Assembly (NCBI GenBank): GCA_041165405.1
Contig: JBEANL010000008.1
Coordinates: 1 to 36,812, forward strand
Length of the DNA stretch: 36,812 bases
Direction of reading: 5' to 3'
Origin: Methylopumilus sp009926035
GTDB taxonomy: Bacteria; Pseudomonadota; Gammaproteobacteria; Burkholderiales; Methylophilaceae
This document shows positions 1 to 8,722 of this stretch, one piece after another. The position numbers and the translations under genes were made by a program. The notes under the pieces were generated by a model, which worked only from the letters and a program-made list of their open reading frames with translations, did no database searches and was not told the origin of the DNA. Each line of letters starts with the position of its first letter. The stretch's first letter is position 1.

Positions 1-396
1 ATAATTTTGTTTAAAAGATAGTAGATTACTTGAGACCTAATCAATAAACGACTTATGCATCAATTGCTAGATTCCTTATGCTTCAAATCAATCTCACAAT
101 TGCTTTTTGAATTTTCCGCAAAAGTTTTAAACTTGTGTCATGGTCAGAATTGTTTTTTTCTACCGGGTCATGAATCCGACTAATAAGCGACATCATGCTA
201 CTTCCCGCCCACTAAACGCTATGTGTTGTTTGGAGTGAAATATGTTCCTCAGTTGTGTTGTGATGTGCTTGAGTTTTCTGAGATCATACGGACACCATTC
301 ACCGACTCGGTTTGGGTTTCACCAATTTTATTATATTAATGATTTATTTTACTTATCATTTTAGATAATAAAGCAAAATTGATTAAAAAAAGAGTC
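1..396. other. gene-free left edge, no feature recognised
   Basis: No convincing coding region is visible: all frames on both strands are broken by stops within a few dozen codons. No tRNA cloverleaf, rRNA segment or transposase fragment was recognised. By hand count positions 151-330 are about 42-43% G+C, clearly above the roughly 30% of the AT-rich sequence on either side, so the stretch may hold a decayed gene or a structured RNA. A weak low-GC inverted repeat (AATGAT at 338-343 with ATCATT at 355-360) lies beyond the 3' end of the M48 protease gene and might act as a poor terminator. I assign no function. Confidence 0.4.
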
Positions 397-1833
397 TTAT
401 TTTTTGTCTTTAATGTCTTCCAAACTATTTTCAAAAATCAATTGTTTCAAACGAGATTCCACAATTGATTTTTGATAAAAATTGCCATCTTTAGATTTCG
501 CAGCAAATTCCATTTGCTCTATTGCTCTGGGCAAATTAAATTTACGATAATAAGCTTCGGATTGGGCTTGGTATTGGAGTAATTCTTTGCCTTGTTTTGA
601 ATAAGCCTTAGAGAGTAATTCAAAGAAATAACTATCATCTGGATAAATATTCAACTTGTCATTAATCAACCTTATAGTTTTTTCTGGCTCATTTGTCATT
701 AAATAAAGTTCTGCTAATCCGTAAATTAGGGCTCGATAATTAGGGTATATATTTAGAGCCTTTAAATATAGGCTTAATGCTTGGGTTGATTGATTTGTTG
801 CGACCTCTAATTTACATGCGAGTGTTTCAATAAGTGCATCCTTTTTAGCATTTGTTTTTAACCACTCAACCTCTTGTCTGGCTTTAACAAAATCATTCTT
901 CCTCATATAAGCTATTGCTAGGCCATATCGTTCGGCAGCTTCATTCATATAGCGTTTATCTCTAATATTTCCCTCAAATTCATCCACCGCAGATTGTGGA
1001 GTGCCATTTGTAGCTCTCAATTTTGATTTGATATATACAAAATCTGGGTTATCCGGTATCTGCCTATAACGAGTATCTTTAACCCTATTCGAAATATCAC
1101 TGATACGTTCAGTTGTAATAGGGTGTGTTCTTAAGAAGCTGGGGGCAGCTCCCTCTGAAAAACGAGATCCTTTTTGAAGAGTGCTGAAGAACGAAACCAT
1201 TGCTCGACCATCAAAACCCGCATCAGTTAAAATTTGAAACCCCACACGATCTGCTTCTTTTTCATGATCTCTAGTGTAGTCCAATTGTTTTTGAACGCCC
1301 ATGGCTGACGCTGCAGTCATAGTTCCAGCTGATAATTGTGGGTTAGCTCTTGCCACGAGAAGTGCTAAAGCAATACCTAATACAGTTTTAATTGAGTCAG
1401 TCTTCTGCTGAGCAATCATTCTTGGCAAATGCCTTTGCGTTACGTGAGCAATTTCATGACCCAATACGCTTGCAACCTCTGATTCACTATTGGAAGCTAA
1501 GATTAAACCTGTATGAACTCCAATTACACCGCCAAGCATCGCGAAAGCATTAATGGAAGATTCATTAACTACAAAAAAATTAAACTGTTGTGTTTTGTTA
1601 GGACTATAAGCGACTAATCTATTGCCCAAATTTTTTAGGTAATCAATTACTTCAATGTCTTGAACAATTTCTGGGCTAACTGCGACTTCCTTTAAAATTG
1701 CTCTGGCAATAGCCTGTTCTTCTTTGGCAGATATAATAAGCTGAGATGAATCGCCCAGATCAGGTAATTCATTGGCAAAAACAGATAGGCAACAAAAAAA
1801 ACTCGCCAATAATATAATTTTAAAATTCATCAT
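397..1833 (-). CDS. bepA: BepA/YfgC-like periplasmic M48 metalloprotease with TPR repeats
   Basis: Probable periplasmic zinc protease of the outer-membrane quality-control type: BepA degrades stalled LptD or BAM substrates and assists their assembly. The protein starts with a signal peptide (hydrophobic core IILLASFFCCLSVFA, likely cleavage before NELPD). The M48 zinc motif HEIAH is near residue 126, and the third zinc ligand is expected in the EKEADRVG segment. The C-terminal half is helical and TPR-like (about residues 290-450). The reading frame is open back to a GTG at 1860, but I prefer the ATG at 1833 because it gives a clean signal peptide and has an AGGT about 9 bases upstream; the adjacent ATG at 1830 is equally possible. 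From 1833 it is 478 aa, the usual length for this family. It is divergent from moaC, with a 64-base gap that must hold both promoters. The family call is firm; the exact BepA role is inferred. Confidence 0.88.
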   Translation of the reverse strand: MMNFKIILLASFFCCLSVFANELPDLGDSSQLIISAKEEQAIARAILKEVAVSPEIVQDIEVIDYLKNLGNRLVAYSPNKTQQFNFFVVNESSINAFAMLGGVIGVHTGLILASNSESEVASVLGHEIAHVTQRHLPRMIAQQKTDSIKTVLGIALALLVARANPQLSAGTMTAASAMGVQKQLDYTRDHEKEADRVGFQILTDAGFDGRAMVSFFSTLQKGSRFSEGAAPSFLRTHPITTERISDISNRVKDTRYRQIPDNPDFVYIKSKLRATNGTPQSAVDEFEGNIRDKRYMNEAAERYGLAIAYMRKNDFVKARQEVEWLKTNAKKDALIETLACKLEVATNQSTQALSLYLKALNIYPNYRALIYGLAELYLMTNEPEKTIRLINDKLNIYPDDSYFFELLSKAYSKQGKELLQYQAQSEAYYRKFNLPRAIEQMEFAAKSKDGNFYQKSIVESRLKQLIFENSLEDIKDKK

Positions 1834-1897
1834 TGGTATGATACCTAGATTAATAATCACTTACATCTAAGTTTACGAAGATAACCTAATTAAATTT

Positions 1898-2410
1898 ATG
1901 AAAAAACTTACTCACATTAATCAAAAAGGTGATGCGCAACTTGTTGATATTACAGATAAGGCTATGACGCATAGAAAAGCAATTGCGGAAGGATCGATCC
2001 AATTAAACAAAGAAACTTTAGAATTAATTCAAGATAATTTAATTAAGAAAGGTGATGTTCTAAATACCGCAAGAATTGCAGGCATTCAAGCGGCAAAAAA
2101 AACTTGGGAGCTCATCCCGCTCTGTCACACAATTAATTTATCTAAAATCGATATTAACTTTAGTATTGATAAAAAAAATAATGTTATTACATGTCAATCA
2201 TCATGTGAATGTTTCGCACAAACAGGTCTTGAGATGGAAGCTCTCTCAGCCGTAAGCATCGCCCTCCTCACCATTTACGACATGGTGAAAGCAGTAGACC
2301 GTACGATGGTAATCTCAAATATCCACTTAGTGGAAAAGTCTGGAGGACGCTCTGGGCTTTATAAGCGAAACGATGGGCTACATAAAACAAAATCTAAAAA
2401 AATAAAATAA
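1898..2410 (+). CDS. moaC: cyclic pyranopterin monophosphate synthase MoaC
   Basis: Molybdenum cofactor biosynthesis: with the radical-SAM enzyme MoaA, MoaC turns GTP into cyclic pyranopterin monophosphate in the cytoplasm. Family landmarks are the N-terminal LTHIN and MVDI-like (LVDIT) start, the LIPLCHT block with the active-site histidine, TGLEMEAL with the conserved glutamate, IYDMVKA with the catalytic aspartate and lysine, and the closing KSGGRSG. It is 170 aa, slightly longer than the usual ~160 aa because of a lysine-rich tail. No Shine-Dalgarno is obvious before the ATG. No other molybdopterin gene is present in the window, so moaC stands alone, divergent from bepA and convergent with the PsiE-family gene. 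The call is secure. Confidence 0.96.
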   Translation: MKKLTHINQKGDAQLVDITDKAMTHRKAIAEGSIQLNKETLELIQDNLIKKGDVLNTARIAGIQAAKKTWELIPLCHTINLSKIDINFSIDKKNNVITCQSSCECFAQTGLEMEALSAVSIALLTIYDMVKAVDRTMVISNIHLVEKSGGRSGLYKRNDGLHKTKSKKIK

Positions 2411-2452
2411 AAGAACGCTTGTCCCATAGTTGTCTCTCAAGAAGAAATTATA

Positions 2453-2851
2453 TTAATTATCTTCGGAATAAGGAAAGCGAACATGACCATATCGCACTAT
2501 TAAGATAGCTATAGCAATGAGTAATATTGAGCCTGAGAGAGCAAACATCTTAAATGCATCAATCTGTGCAATATCTAAAACAAGAAAACGAGCGAGTGCA
2601 ATTATTCCAATATACAAAGGATAGCGTACAGGTAGATTTCCTGATCCTAAATAATGATTTAACATTGACATCACTTCTAGGTATAAGAAAAGCATTAATA
2701 AATCACTAATTGCAATTGTGCCTGCTTCCCAAACATGTTGGATCTCTTGAAAAACTGCAAAAATAGTTGCCGCAGCGATCACAATTAAAACGGCTTGCCC
2801 TACTAATGTGAGGCCGTGCTGAGCAATCTGGCTATATTTGTTAGGCTTCAT
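2453..2851 (-). CDS. PsiE-family small inner-membrane protein
   Basis: A 132-aa protein with about four hydrophobic segments (near residues 15-35, 45-65, 78-95 and 103-120) and short charged ends. The pattern matches the PsiE (phosphate-starvation-inducible E) membrane family, including the FLYLEVMSML stretch in the second segment and the RFLVLDI motif in the third. The biochemical function of this family is unknown. It is the last gene of a minus-strand run that begins with the CPA2 antiporter, 37 bases after the SOUL-domain gene, so it may be co-transcribed or have its own promoter in that gap. No Pho box was recognised. Confidence is good for family membership and low for any role in phosphate response. 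Confidence 0.75.
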   Translation of the reverse strand: MKPNKYSQIAQHGLTLVGQAVLIVIAAATIFAVFQEIQHVWEAGTIAISDLLMLFLYLEVMSMLNHYLGSGNLPVRYPLYIGIIALARFLVLDIAQIDAFKMFALSGSILLIAIAILIVRYGHVRFPYSEDN

Positions 2852-2888
2852 AATTTTTATCCTAATATTTATTAACTATAATTAACTT

Positions 2889-3503
2889 TTAAATTCTAAT
2901 CATTAATTCATTTCTTCTAAGAAACGGTAGCGTCCAAGGGGGATTATAACGAGCTAAAGTTACAGGCCCTTTTGGTTCTAAATTTCTTTTTCTCATCTCC
3001 TCATTAAGTAAACTTAACATTTCTGCATATTTTCTTTCTCGAACTAAACCAGAGAATGTAATTACCGCAAATTTTTCTGCAGGCACATCTATAATTTTCA
3101 CTTCTGGATTGTTAGGAACGGGAAGGCTATCTTTTGAATATTGCTTTGGCATATTAAAGCTAATATACCAGCCTCTTTCATTTTCTTCTGAAATAACTGG
3201 TGCCGTCATTTCAATTTTTTCAGAAGCATCACGAGTTACTACTGGAGCGGTCATATCAATTTTTTTTGACCCTTCATTTGTTTTATTGTTTCCAAAAATA
3301 AAATCAGCTAATAAACGAAATCCTTTACTTGATGCATTGTCAAAAGTACCTGTAACTAGAACTTGAGCAATTAGTTTAGGTTGATACTCTCTTATTTCAA
3401 ATGTATCTTTTTTTTCAATACTAATGAATTCGGGCTCTTCAATTGCCATAACTGTAAGGCTTGTTAAAAACAAAAGGAATGTCACAAAAATACTTAAACG
3501 CAT
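2889..3503 (-). CDS. SOUL-family heme-binding-like protein with signal peptide
   Basis: A 204-aa exported protein: residues 1-20 form a signal peptide (hydrophobic FVTFLLFLTSLTVMA) with likely cleavage before IEEPEF. The mature part matches the SOUL domain: an early FEIREY strand, the GF..LADFIFGNN segment, then two back-to-back KI(D/E)MTAPV motifs, WYISFNMP, and PVPNNPEVKI followed by VPAEKFAVITFSG. SOUL proteins were first described as heme binders, but many bacterial members lack an established ligand, so heme binding is not assumed. The gene is 5 bases downstream of thiO and probably part of the same minus-strand transcript. No membrane anchor is seen beyond the signal sequence, so the protein is probably periplasmic. 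Confidence 0.88.
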   Translation of the reverse strand: MRLSIFVTFLLFLTSLTVMAIEEPEFISIEKKDTFEIREYQPKLIAQVLVTGTFDNASSKGFRLLADFIFGNNKTNEGSKKIDMTAPVVTRDASEKIEMTAPVISEENERGWYISFNMPKQYSKDSLPVPNNPEVKIIDVPAEKFAVITFSGLVRERKYAEMLSLLNEEMRKRNLEPKGPVTLARYNPPWTLPFLRRNELMIRI

Positions 3504-3508
3504 AATAT

Positions 3509-4522
3509 CTACCCATTTAAAGTTATTAAATCACTAATTATTCTTGCTGCCTTAGGAGCCATCGTCAATCCATAACGATAATGACCTATATTTAAGTATA
3601 CATTATTGTATCTATGATGCTTTTCTATCATAGGCACATTGCCTTCGGAGCCAGGCCTTAAGCCACTCCATTGATTTTCAATACTGTAGTTTTTTAAAGC
3701 TGGCATTAAATGTTCGGCTTTCTGTTGAAGAGAATGTCTAGCCTCGTCAGTAATTCCTTTATCAAATCCAACGTCCTCTTTAGTGCTTCCAGCAAGAATT
3801 ACACCATCCTGTCTTTGAACTAAATAAAAATCATCTTTATAAATGATATATGGCAATTTTTCTTGGATGGCAGGATATTGAATAAGCTGCCCTCTGATAG
3901 GTTTAATTTTTGGTATATCAATTTCATTTAGAACATAAGAGCTCCAAGCGCCTGAGGCTACAACATAGTAATCTGCTTCTAAATTAAGGTCACTCTCAGT
4001 TTGAAGACATCGGATAAAATTATTTGAATCTATAATAGGGCTAACTTTTTGATGCTCCATCATGACAACATTTTTTTTAATTAAAAATATTTTTAAAGCT
4101 TTGAGTAAACGAGGATTTCTAATTTGAGCTACATGCGGTAAAAATAAGTATGGTGTTTTTTCTATTTGAACTTGCTGAATTTCAATATCATTTTTCTGAC
4201 ACCATCTTATTGCGTTCTCTTTATCGTTGATGTCATAAATCAACATGCCTGATTCAATCCACTCAGAATCAATTCCTGTATCTTTTTTAAGAATCTCGGA
4301 AAGTTGATGATAAAAATCGGCACTACCAAAACAAAGATTATTCACAGCATCTTGATAATTCCAAGGTAATAATGGAGAGAGAATGCCCGCTCCGGCCCAG
4401 GAAGCCTCCTGACCAATAGCGCTCTGATCAAGCAAAGTCACTTCATATCCTTTTTCAATAAGAAACAAGGAGGTTATACATCCCACAATACCGCCGCCAA
4501 TGACAGCAACTTTTTTTGTCAT
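3509..4522 (-). CDS. thiO: FAD-dependent glycine oxidase ThiO
   Basis: Oxidises glycine to the iminoglycine (dehydroglycine) used to build the thiazole ring of thiamin; flavoprotein of the D-amino-acid oxidase (DAO) superfamily, cytoplasmic. The N-terminal GGGIVG dinucleotide-binding motif (residues 9-14) is followed by an acidic strand end (LLDQ), then EASWAGAGILSPL, typical of ThiO. The C-terminal half has the family's RGQL block, the SGLRPGSEGNVPMI segment and the closing GHYRYGLTMAP motif that contacts FAD and substrate. The 337-aa length is normal. It starts 2 bases after the antiporter stop codon, so it is surely translated with it. No thiamin genes (thiG, thiE, thiS) and no TPP riboswitch are seen nearby. 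A different amino-acid oxidase is possible, but ThiO is the best fit. Confidence 0.88.
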   Translation of the reverse strand: MTKKVAVIGGGIVGCITSLFLIEKGYEVTLLDQSAIGQEASWAGAGILSPLLPWNYQDAVNNLCFGSADFYHQLSEILKKDTGIDSEWIESGMLIYDINDKENAIRWCQKNDIEIQQVQIEKTPYLFLPHVAQIRNPRLLKALKIFLIKKNVVMMEHQKVSPIIDSNNFIRCLQTESDLNLEADYYVVASGAWSSYVLNEIDIPKIKPIRGQLIQYPAIQEKLPYIIYKDDFYLVQRQDGVILAGSTKEDVGFDKGITDEARHSLQQKAEHLMPALKNYSIENQWSGLRPGSEGNVPMIEKHHRYNNVYLNIGHYRYGLTMAPKAARIISDLITLNG

Positions 4523-4524
4523 GC

Positions 4525-6498
4525 CTATTTGCCAGTCAGTATATATTTTTCTAAAGCATTGAGTTTGTCTGGTATACCCAACACCACAAGAACATCTCCT
4601 GAAGACAAAACGATGTCATCTCTAGGTTCTATATCTTCCAACATATTAGGTCGCCTCAGATACTTAAGCTCAACATTAAACATGGCAAATGGAATTTGCA
4701 TAAGCTTCCAAGAATATACGTATGATTTTTCGTTAATTTCAATGGCATGCAGCCTCAATTGAGGCTCTGTTACTTCAGCTTCTGCATCTGACATACCACC
4801 AAAATAACCTCTAAACATTTTGTAACGTTCTTCTCTAAAAGAACGAATACGCTTCACAACTCGATTAAGGGGAACGCCTAAAACAACAAGTGCGTGAGAA
4901 GCTAACATTAAACTACCTTCTAAAATTTCTGGGACAACTTCGCTTGCGCCAGCATTTCTAATATCGTCCATGTGTGTATCATCTAGCGTCCTTACAATTA
5001 CAGGTATATTTTTATATGTGTCTTGAATCACATGAAGCACTTTCATTGAAGCTCTGAAATCTGCATAACTTATTACAAGCGCTTTCGCTGTTTTAATGCC
5101 TGCCGCCTCTAAAACAACTCTTCGACTTGCATCGCCATACATTACGTGTTCACCCCCAGCTGATGCATCATTTACCCGACTTGGATCAATATCAATCGCA
5201 ATAAATGGAATATTCTCTTCTTTTAAAAAGCGCCCTAAGTACTGTCCACTTCTGCCATATCCACACAAAATTACATGGTCTTTTAAAGTTCGACCTATTG
5301 ATTGAATCGCTTGAACGGTATCAGCGCTATTACGGTTATAGCTTTTGGATAAATAACGCGCTATACGGCCGTTATACTGAATGATAAATGGAGCTAATAT
5401 CATTGAAAATAATGATGCGGCTAGAATAATTTGGAATGCATGAGTTCCGATTACATGCTCTTCTCTAGCGAGCGCCAAAATCACAAAACTAAACTCCCCT
5501 GCTTGCGCCAAGATAAGTCCCGTTCTAATACCTACACCAATTTCATAATTAAATAATCGAGCCAATAACATAATCACCAAAGCTTTGAATAAGATAAATC
5601 CCAACGTAATTAAAATGACATAACCAATATTCGAAGCAATTTGGTGAAGATTAAGCAACATACCAATACTGATGAAGAAAAGGCCTAATAAAATATCTCT
5701 AAAAGCTGCAATATCTGATTCAACCTGATAGCGATAGCGTGTTTCGGAAATTAACATGCCAGCCATAAAAGCTCCGATACCATAAGATAATCCAGCCATT
5801 TTGGTTGAGAAGGAGAATAAGAGTGTAATCATTAATACATTCATAATGAATAACTCACGTGACCGTTGATTTGCTACCACAGCAAACCAAGAATTCATTA
5901 AAGGCCTACCAAATTTAAAAAGAATGGAAAATAAAAAGATAGCTTTTAAAAGTGACATTAAAAATATGGTGCTAATATCATTTGTTGAAGCTCCAAGCGC
6001 TGGGATCAATATTAAGATTGGAATAACTGCTATATCTTGAAAGAGTAAAATACCAATGGCCAATCGACCATGTCTTGAATTTAAATCAACGCGCTCCATG
6101 AGTATTTTTGAAACAATAGCTGTTGATGACATCGTAAATGCACTTCCAATTACGAATGCTGAAGTTAAATGAAGTCCCAGCCACCATGCAACACTTATAG
6201 AAGCAAATAAAGTAATGAGTACCTGTGCCCCGCCTAAACCGAAAAGGATATACCTCATGGAGTAAAGCTTAGGTAAACTAAATTCAAGTCCAATACTGAA
6301 CATCAAAAACACAATACCAAATTCAGCAAAATGCCGCCCAGACTCGGAATCAGGCAATACACCGATTAAATGAGGTCCTAAAATTAAACCTACAATAAAA
6401 TAGGCAATCATTGCAGGTAATTTTAAATATCGAAATAATCCAACTAGTAAAACTGAGCTTACTAGCAAAATAAGAACTAAAGGTAGAGTGTCAAACAT
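4525..6498 (-). CDS. CPA2-family monovalent cation:proton antiporter with RCK domains (KefB/YbaL type)
   Basis: Inner-membrane transporter of the monovalent cation:proton antiporter-2 family. Residues 1-380 are a run of about 12 hydrophobic segments with family motifs: a GPHLIGVLP loop early on, LMFSIGLEFS, FQDIAVIP and GAFMAGMLISE. Residues 400-520 form a Rossmann-type RCK/TrkA-N domain with GYGRSGQYLG, an acidic end (IDIDPSRV) and a YGDASRR segment. The last ~70 residues resemble a TrkA-C/RCK-C domain (SSGDVLVVLG). The 657-aa length is normal. This is the first gene of the minus-strand run leading into thiO (2-base gap). The substrate (K+ efflux gated by glutathione or nucleotide, or Na+/K+) cannot be read from sequence, so I give no kef symbol. 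It diverges from kdsD across 90 bases. Confidence 0.88.
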   Translation of the reverse strand: MFDTLPLVLILLVSSVLLVGLFRYLKLPAMIAYFIVGLILGPHLIGVLPDSESGRHFAEFGIVFLMFSIGLEFSLPKLYSMRYILFGLGGAQVLITLFASISVAWWLGLHLTSAFVIGSAFTMSSTAIVSKILMERVDLNSRHGRLAIGILLFQDIAVIPILILIPALGASTNDISTIFLMSLLKAIFLFSILFKFGRPLMNSWFAVVANQRSRELFIMNVLMITLLFSFSTKMAGLSYGIGAFMAGMLISETRYRYQVESDIAAFRDILLGLFFISIGMLLNLHQIASNIGYVILITLGFILFKALVIMLLARLFNYEIGVGIRTGLILAQAGEFSFVILALAREEHVIGTHAFQIILAASLFSMILAPFIIQYNGRIARYLSKSYNRNSADTVQAIQSIGRTLKDHVILCGYGRSGQYLGRFLKEENIPFIAIDIDPSRVNDASAGGEHVMYGDASRRVVLEAAGIKTAKALVISYADFRASMKVLHVIQDTYKNIPVIVRTLDDTHMDDIRNAGASEVVPEILEGSLMLASHALVVLGVPLNRVVKRIRSFREERYKMFRGYFGGMSDAEAEVTEPQLRLHAIEINEKSYVYSWKLMQIPFAMFNVELKYLRRPNMLEDIEPRDDIVLSSGDVLVVLGIPDKLNALEKYILTGK

Positions 6499-6552
6499 TC
6501 ATTTATCCAAGATTAATCAATAATTTTTAGGTTTAATGCACATATAAACCCT

Positions 6553-6588
6553 TTTACATGAGTATCTATTACCCTCTACAATATATGT
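6553..6588 (+). promoter_or_regulatory. sigma-70 promoter of kdsD, apparently leaderless
   Basis: A -35 element TTTACA at 6553-6558, an 18-base spacer and a -10 element TACAAT at 6577-6582 lie directly before kdsD. Six bases separate the -10 element from the ATG at 6589, which would place transcription start at the A of the start codon. No Shine-Dalgarno lies between. It would drive at least the kdsD-kdsC-lptCAB stretch. Read by eye from consensus similarity. Confidence 0.6.
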
Positions 6589-7569
6589 ATGACAAAGACA
6601 TCATCAAAAAATACACTCGAACGCGCTCGTCAAGTCCTTGAAATTGAAGCACAAGAAATATCATCTTTAGCAAATAGGCTTGATGATCATTTCGTCAATG
6701 CTGTTCAGCTCATTTTACATTGCGATGGGAGAGTTGTGGTAAGTGGGATGGGCAAATCAGGGCATATTGGAAGAAAATTAGCATCTACTTTCGCAAGCAC
6801 AGGCACTCCTAGCTTCTTTATGCATCCTGCAGAAGCTAGTCATGGGGATCTAGGAATGATTACACCTAATGATGTGGTCATTTTTCTATCAAATTCTGGT
6901 AAAAGTGATGAGCTCATATCCATTCTTCCTGTGATCAAAAGAATTGGTGCAAAAATTATCTCAATTACAGGTAATAGTAATTCCGAGCTTGCAAGAGAAT
7001 CTGAGATTCATCTAAGTGCACAGGTATCTCAAGAAGCTTGCCCTTTAGGACTATCTCCCACAGCTAGCTCTACAGCATCGCTTGCTTTGGGTGATGCGTT
7101 GGCTATATGTGTCCTTGATCAAAGAGCATTTACAGCTGAAGATTTTGCTCGATCACATCCAGGTGGCAGCCTAGGCAAAAGACAAGTTGTTCGAGTACGC
7201 GACATAATGCGAAAAGCTGATCAGGTACCTTCGATTGATGAGCACGCATTAATTTCTGATGCGATCCTTGAAATATCTCTGAAAGGATTAGGTTTTACAG
7301 CAATCGTGGACAAAGAATCTAGACCTATTGGTATGTTTACTGACGGAGATTTAAGAAGACAGCTTTCTAAAAAAATAAATTACGAAAAACAGTCCGTCAA
7401 AGAAATTATGAATAAAAATCCAAAAACAATATTTGATGATCAAATTATTATTGATGCGATTAATCTTATGGAGAGTAATAAAATTAATGGGATACTTGTT
7501 ATAAATAGAGAGTTTAAATTAGTAGGCGCTTTTAATATGCATGATCTTTTTAAAGCGAAAGTGATTTAA
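6589..7569 (+). CDS. kdsD: arabinose-5-phosphate isomerase KdsD
   Basis: Interconverts ribulose-5-phosphate and arabinose-5-phosphate, the first step of KDO synthesis for the lipopolysaccharide core; cytoplasmic. Residues about 30-190 are a SIS sugar-isomerase domain (VVSGMGKSGHIGRKLAST; SNSGKSDEL; then the conserved ARSHPGGSLGKR exit), followed by two CBS domains (about 210-265 and 275-326). The 326-aa length is typical. The first gene of a colinear block: its stop codon shares a base with the kdsC start. The ATG at 6589 has no visible Shine-Dalgarno but has a well-placed promoter just upstream, suggesting translation of a leaderless mRNA. The product feeds KDO synthesis, and the next genes (KdsC, then Lpt) continue the same envelope pathway. 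Confidence 0.96.
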   Translation: MTKTSSKNTLERARQVLEIEAQEISSLANRLDDHFVNAVQLILHCDGRVVVSGMGKSGHIGRKLASTFASTGTPSFFMHPAEASHGDLGMITPNDVVIFLSNSGKSDELISILPVIKRIGAKIISITGNSNSELARESEIHLSAQVSQEACPLGLSPTASSTASLALGDALAICVLDQRAFTAEDFARSHPGGSLGKRQVVRVRDIMRKADQVPSIDEHALISDAILEISLKGLGFTAIVDKESRPIGMFTDGDLRRQLSKKINYEKQSVKEIMNKNPKTIFDDQIIIDAINLMESNKINGILVINREFKLVGAFNMHDLFKAKVI

Positions 7570-8096
7570 TGGATTCTAATCTCAAGACTCGCGCCCAAAA
7601 AATTAAACTTGTTATTTTTGATGTTGATGGTGTCATGACAGATGGCTCACTCTTTATTGGAGATGATGGCCAAGAATATAAAATGTTCAATACGCAAGAT
7701 GGCTTAGGCATGCGATTACTTAAAAAAAGCGGGGTTAAACTCGCGATTATTACTGGTCGCAATTCCAATAGCGTTCTTATTCGTGCCGAGAACTTAGAAG
7801 TCGATTACTTTTATCAAGGTATTTCAGATAAAAAAGAAGCATTTTCTGATCTCATTAAAAAAACAGGATTAAAAGCGGAAGAATGTGCATTTATGGGGGA
7901 TGATATTGTAGATTTACCTCCCATGTTGCAATCGGGTCTCGCTATTACCGTTCCAGCAGGTCACGATGAAGTTAAAAAGATTGCACATTTTATTACAGCA
8001 AAAATTGCTGGCTATGGCGCCGTTCGAGAAGCTTGTGATTTTATTATGAAAGCACAAGGCACTTACGACTCAGTCATTGCGCCTTACTTTAAATGA
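7569..8096 (+). CDS. kdsC: KDO-8-phosphate phosphatase KdsC
   Basis: HAD-superfamily (subclass C0, cap-less, tetrameric) phosphatase that removes phosphate from KDO-8-P, giving free KDO. HAD motif I is FDVDGVMTDG with nucleophile D18 and acid D20; motif II is around IITGRNS; motif III/IV is MGDDIVDLPPM. The 175-aa length fits the family. Translation is coupled to kdsD by a TAATG overlap, and its stop overlaps the lptC start by 4 bases. All conserved catalytic residues are present. Position between kdsD and lptC is the standard proteobacterial arrangement. Confidence 0.96.
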   Translation: MDSNLKTRAQKIKLVIFDVDGVMTDGSLFIGDDGQEYKMFNTQDGLGMRLLKKSGVKLAIITGRNSNSVLIRAENLEVDYFYQGISDKKEAFSDLIKKTGLKAEECAFMGDDIVDLPPMLQSGLAITVPAGHDEVKKIAHFITAKIAGYGAVREACDFIMKAQGTYDSVIAPYFK

Positions 8097-8722
8097 TCAA
8101 TCGCTTCTCTGTTTTATTCCCCATTTTCTTCGCTGCAATCTTGGCATTTATTTCTTACTGGGTTCAAGTTTCCGTTGAAAATGAAAGCGAAAAAAGAGTA
8201 AACAAATTGAGTAATAGCCCTGATTATTTTTTAACTAACTTTAAAACAATACAAACCGAGTCTGACGGCTCTATTCGTTTTATTTTGTCAGCGAATGAAA
8301 TGACACACTTTGTCCAAGACGATACAACTCGTTTAAAAAAACCACTTTTTATTAAATACAAAAACAATCTGCCTAGCTCACAAATTGAGGGTGGTTCTGG
8401 CTTTATTTCGACTAATGGTGAAGAAGTACAAATTATTGATAATGTAAAAGTAGCTCGTCTCGAAACAGAAACAAAACCAAAAATGGAGCTTTTTACAGAC
8501 CAATTAACCGTATTGCCTCACAAAGACCAAGCATTTACAAAAAGACCTGTTCGCATTACTCAAGAGCCCAAAACTGTCGTCAATGCGATTGGTATGAAAT
8601 ATGATAAGAAAAATGGAATAATCACCTTGTTAGAAAAAGTTCGTGTGCATTATGAAAAGCCGGTAAAGAAAATAAATTCAAACGCTCGTCCTATTACTCA
8701 AAATAAGAATTTGAAGAAATAA
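8093..8722 (+). CDS. lptC: LPS export protein LptC
   Basis: Bitopic inner-membrane component of the LptB2FGC lipopolysaccharide transporter: it receives LPS from LptFG and passes it to LptA across the periplasm. Residues 7-27 form the single membrane anchor (FPIFFAAILAFISYWVQ); the rest is a periplasmic beta-jellyroll. Sequence conservation in this family is low; typical signs here are SPDYFLTNF near residue 45 and the GxGxxxxxxGEEVQIIDNVKV-like strands. The 209-aa length is normal for Betaproteobacteria. It overlaps kdsC by 4 bases (ATGA) and lptA by 1 base, so translation is coupled. Identification rests on weak motifs plus very strong synteny. Confidence 0.92.
   Translation: MINRFSVLFPIFFAAILAFISYWVQVSVENESEKRVNKLSNSPDYFLTNFKTIQTESDGSIRFILSANEMTHFVQDDTTRLKKPLFIKYKNNLPSSQIEGGSGFISTNGEEVQIIDNVKVARLETETKPKMELFTDQLTVLPHKDQAFTKRPVRITQEPKTVVNAIGMKYDKKNGIITLLEKVRVHYEKPVKKINSNARPITQNKNLKK

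Noticed and set aside
301..311. ACCGACTCGGT inverted repeat resembling the last hairpin of a type II tracrRNA
   Set aside because: Only 5 bp around one base, no T-run after it, no cas gene and no CRISPR repeats anywhere in the window; similarity is by chance.
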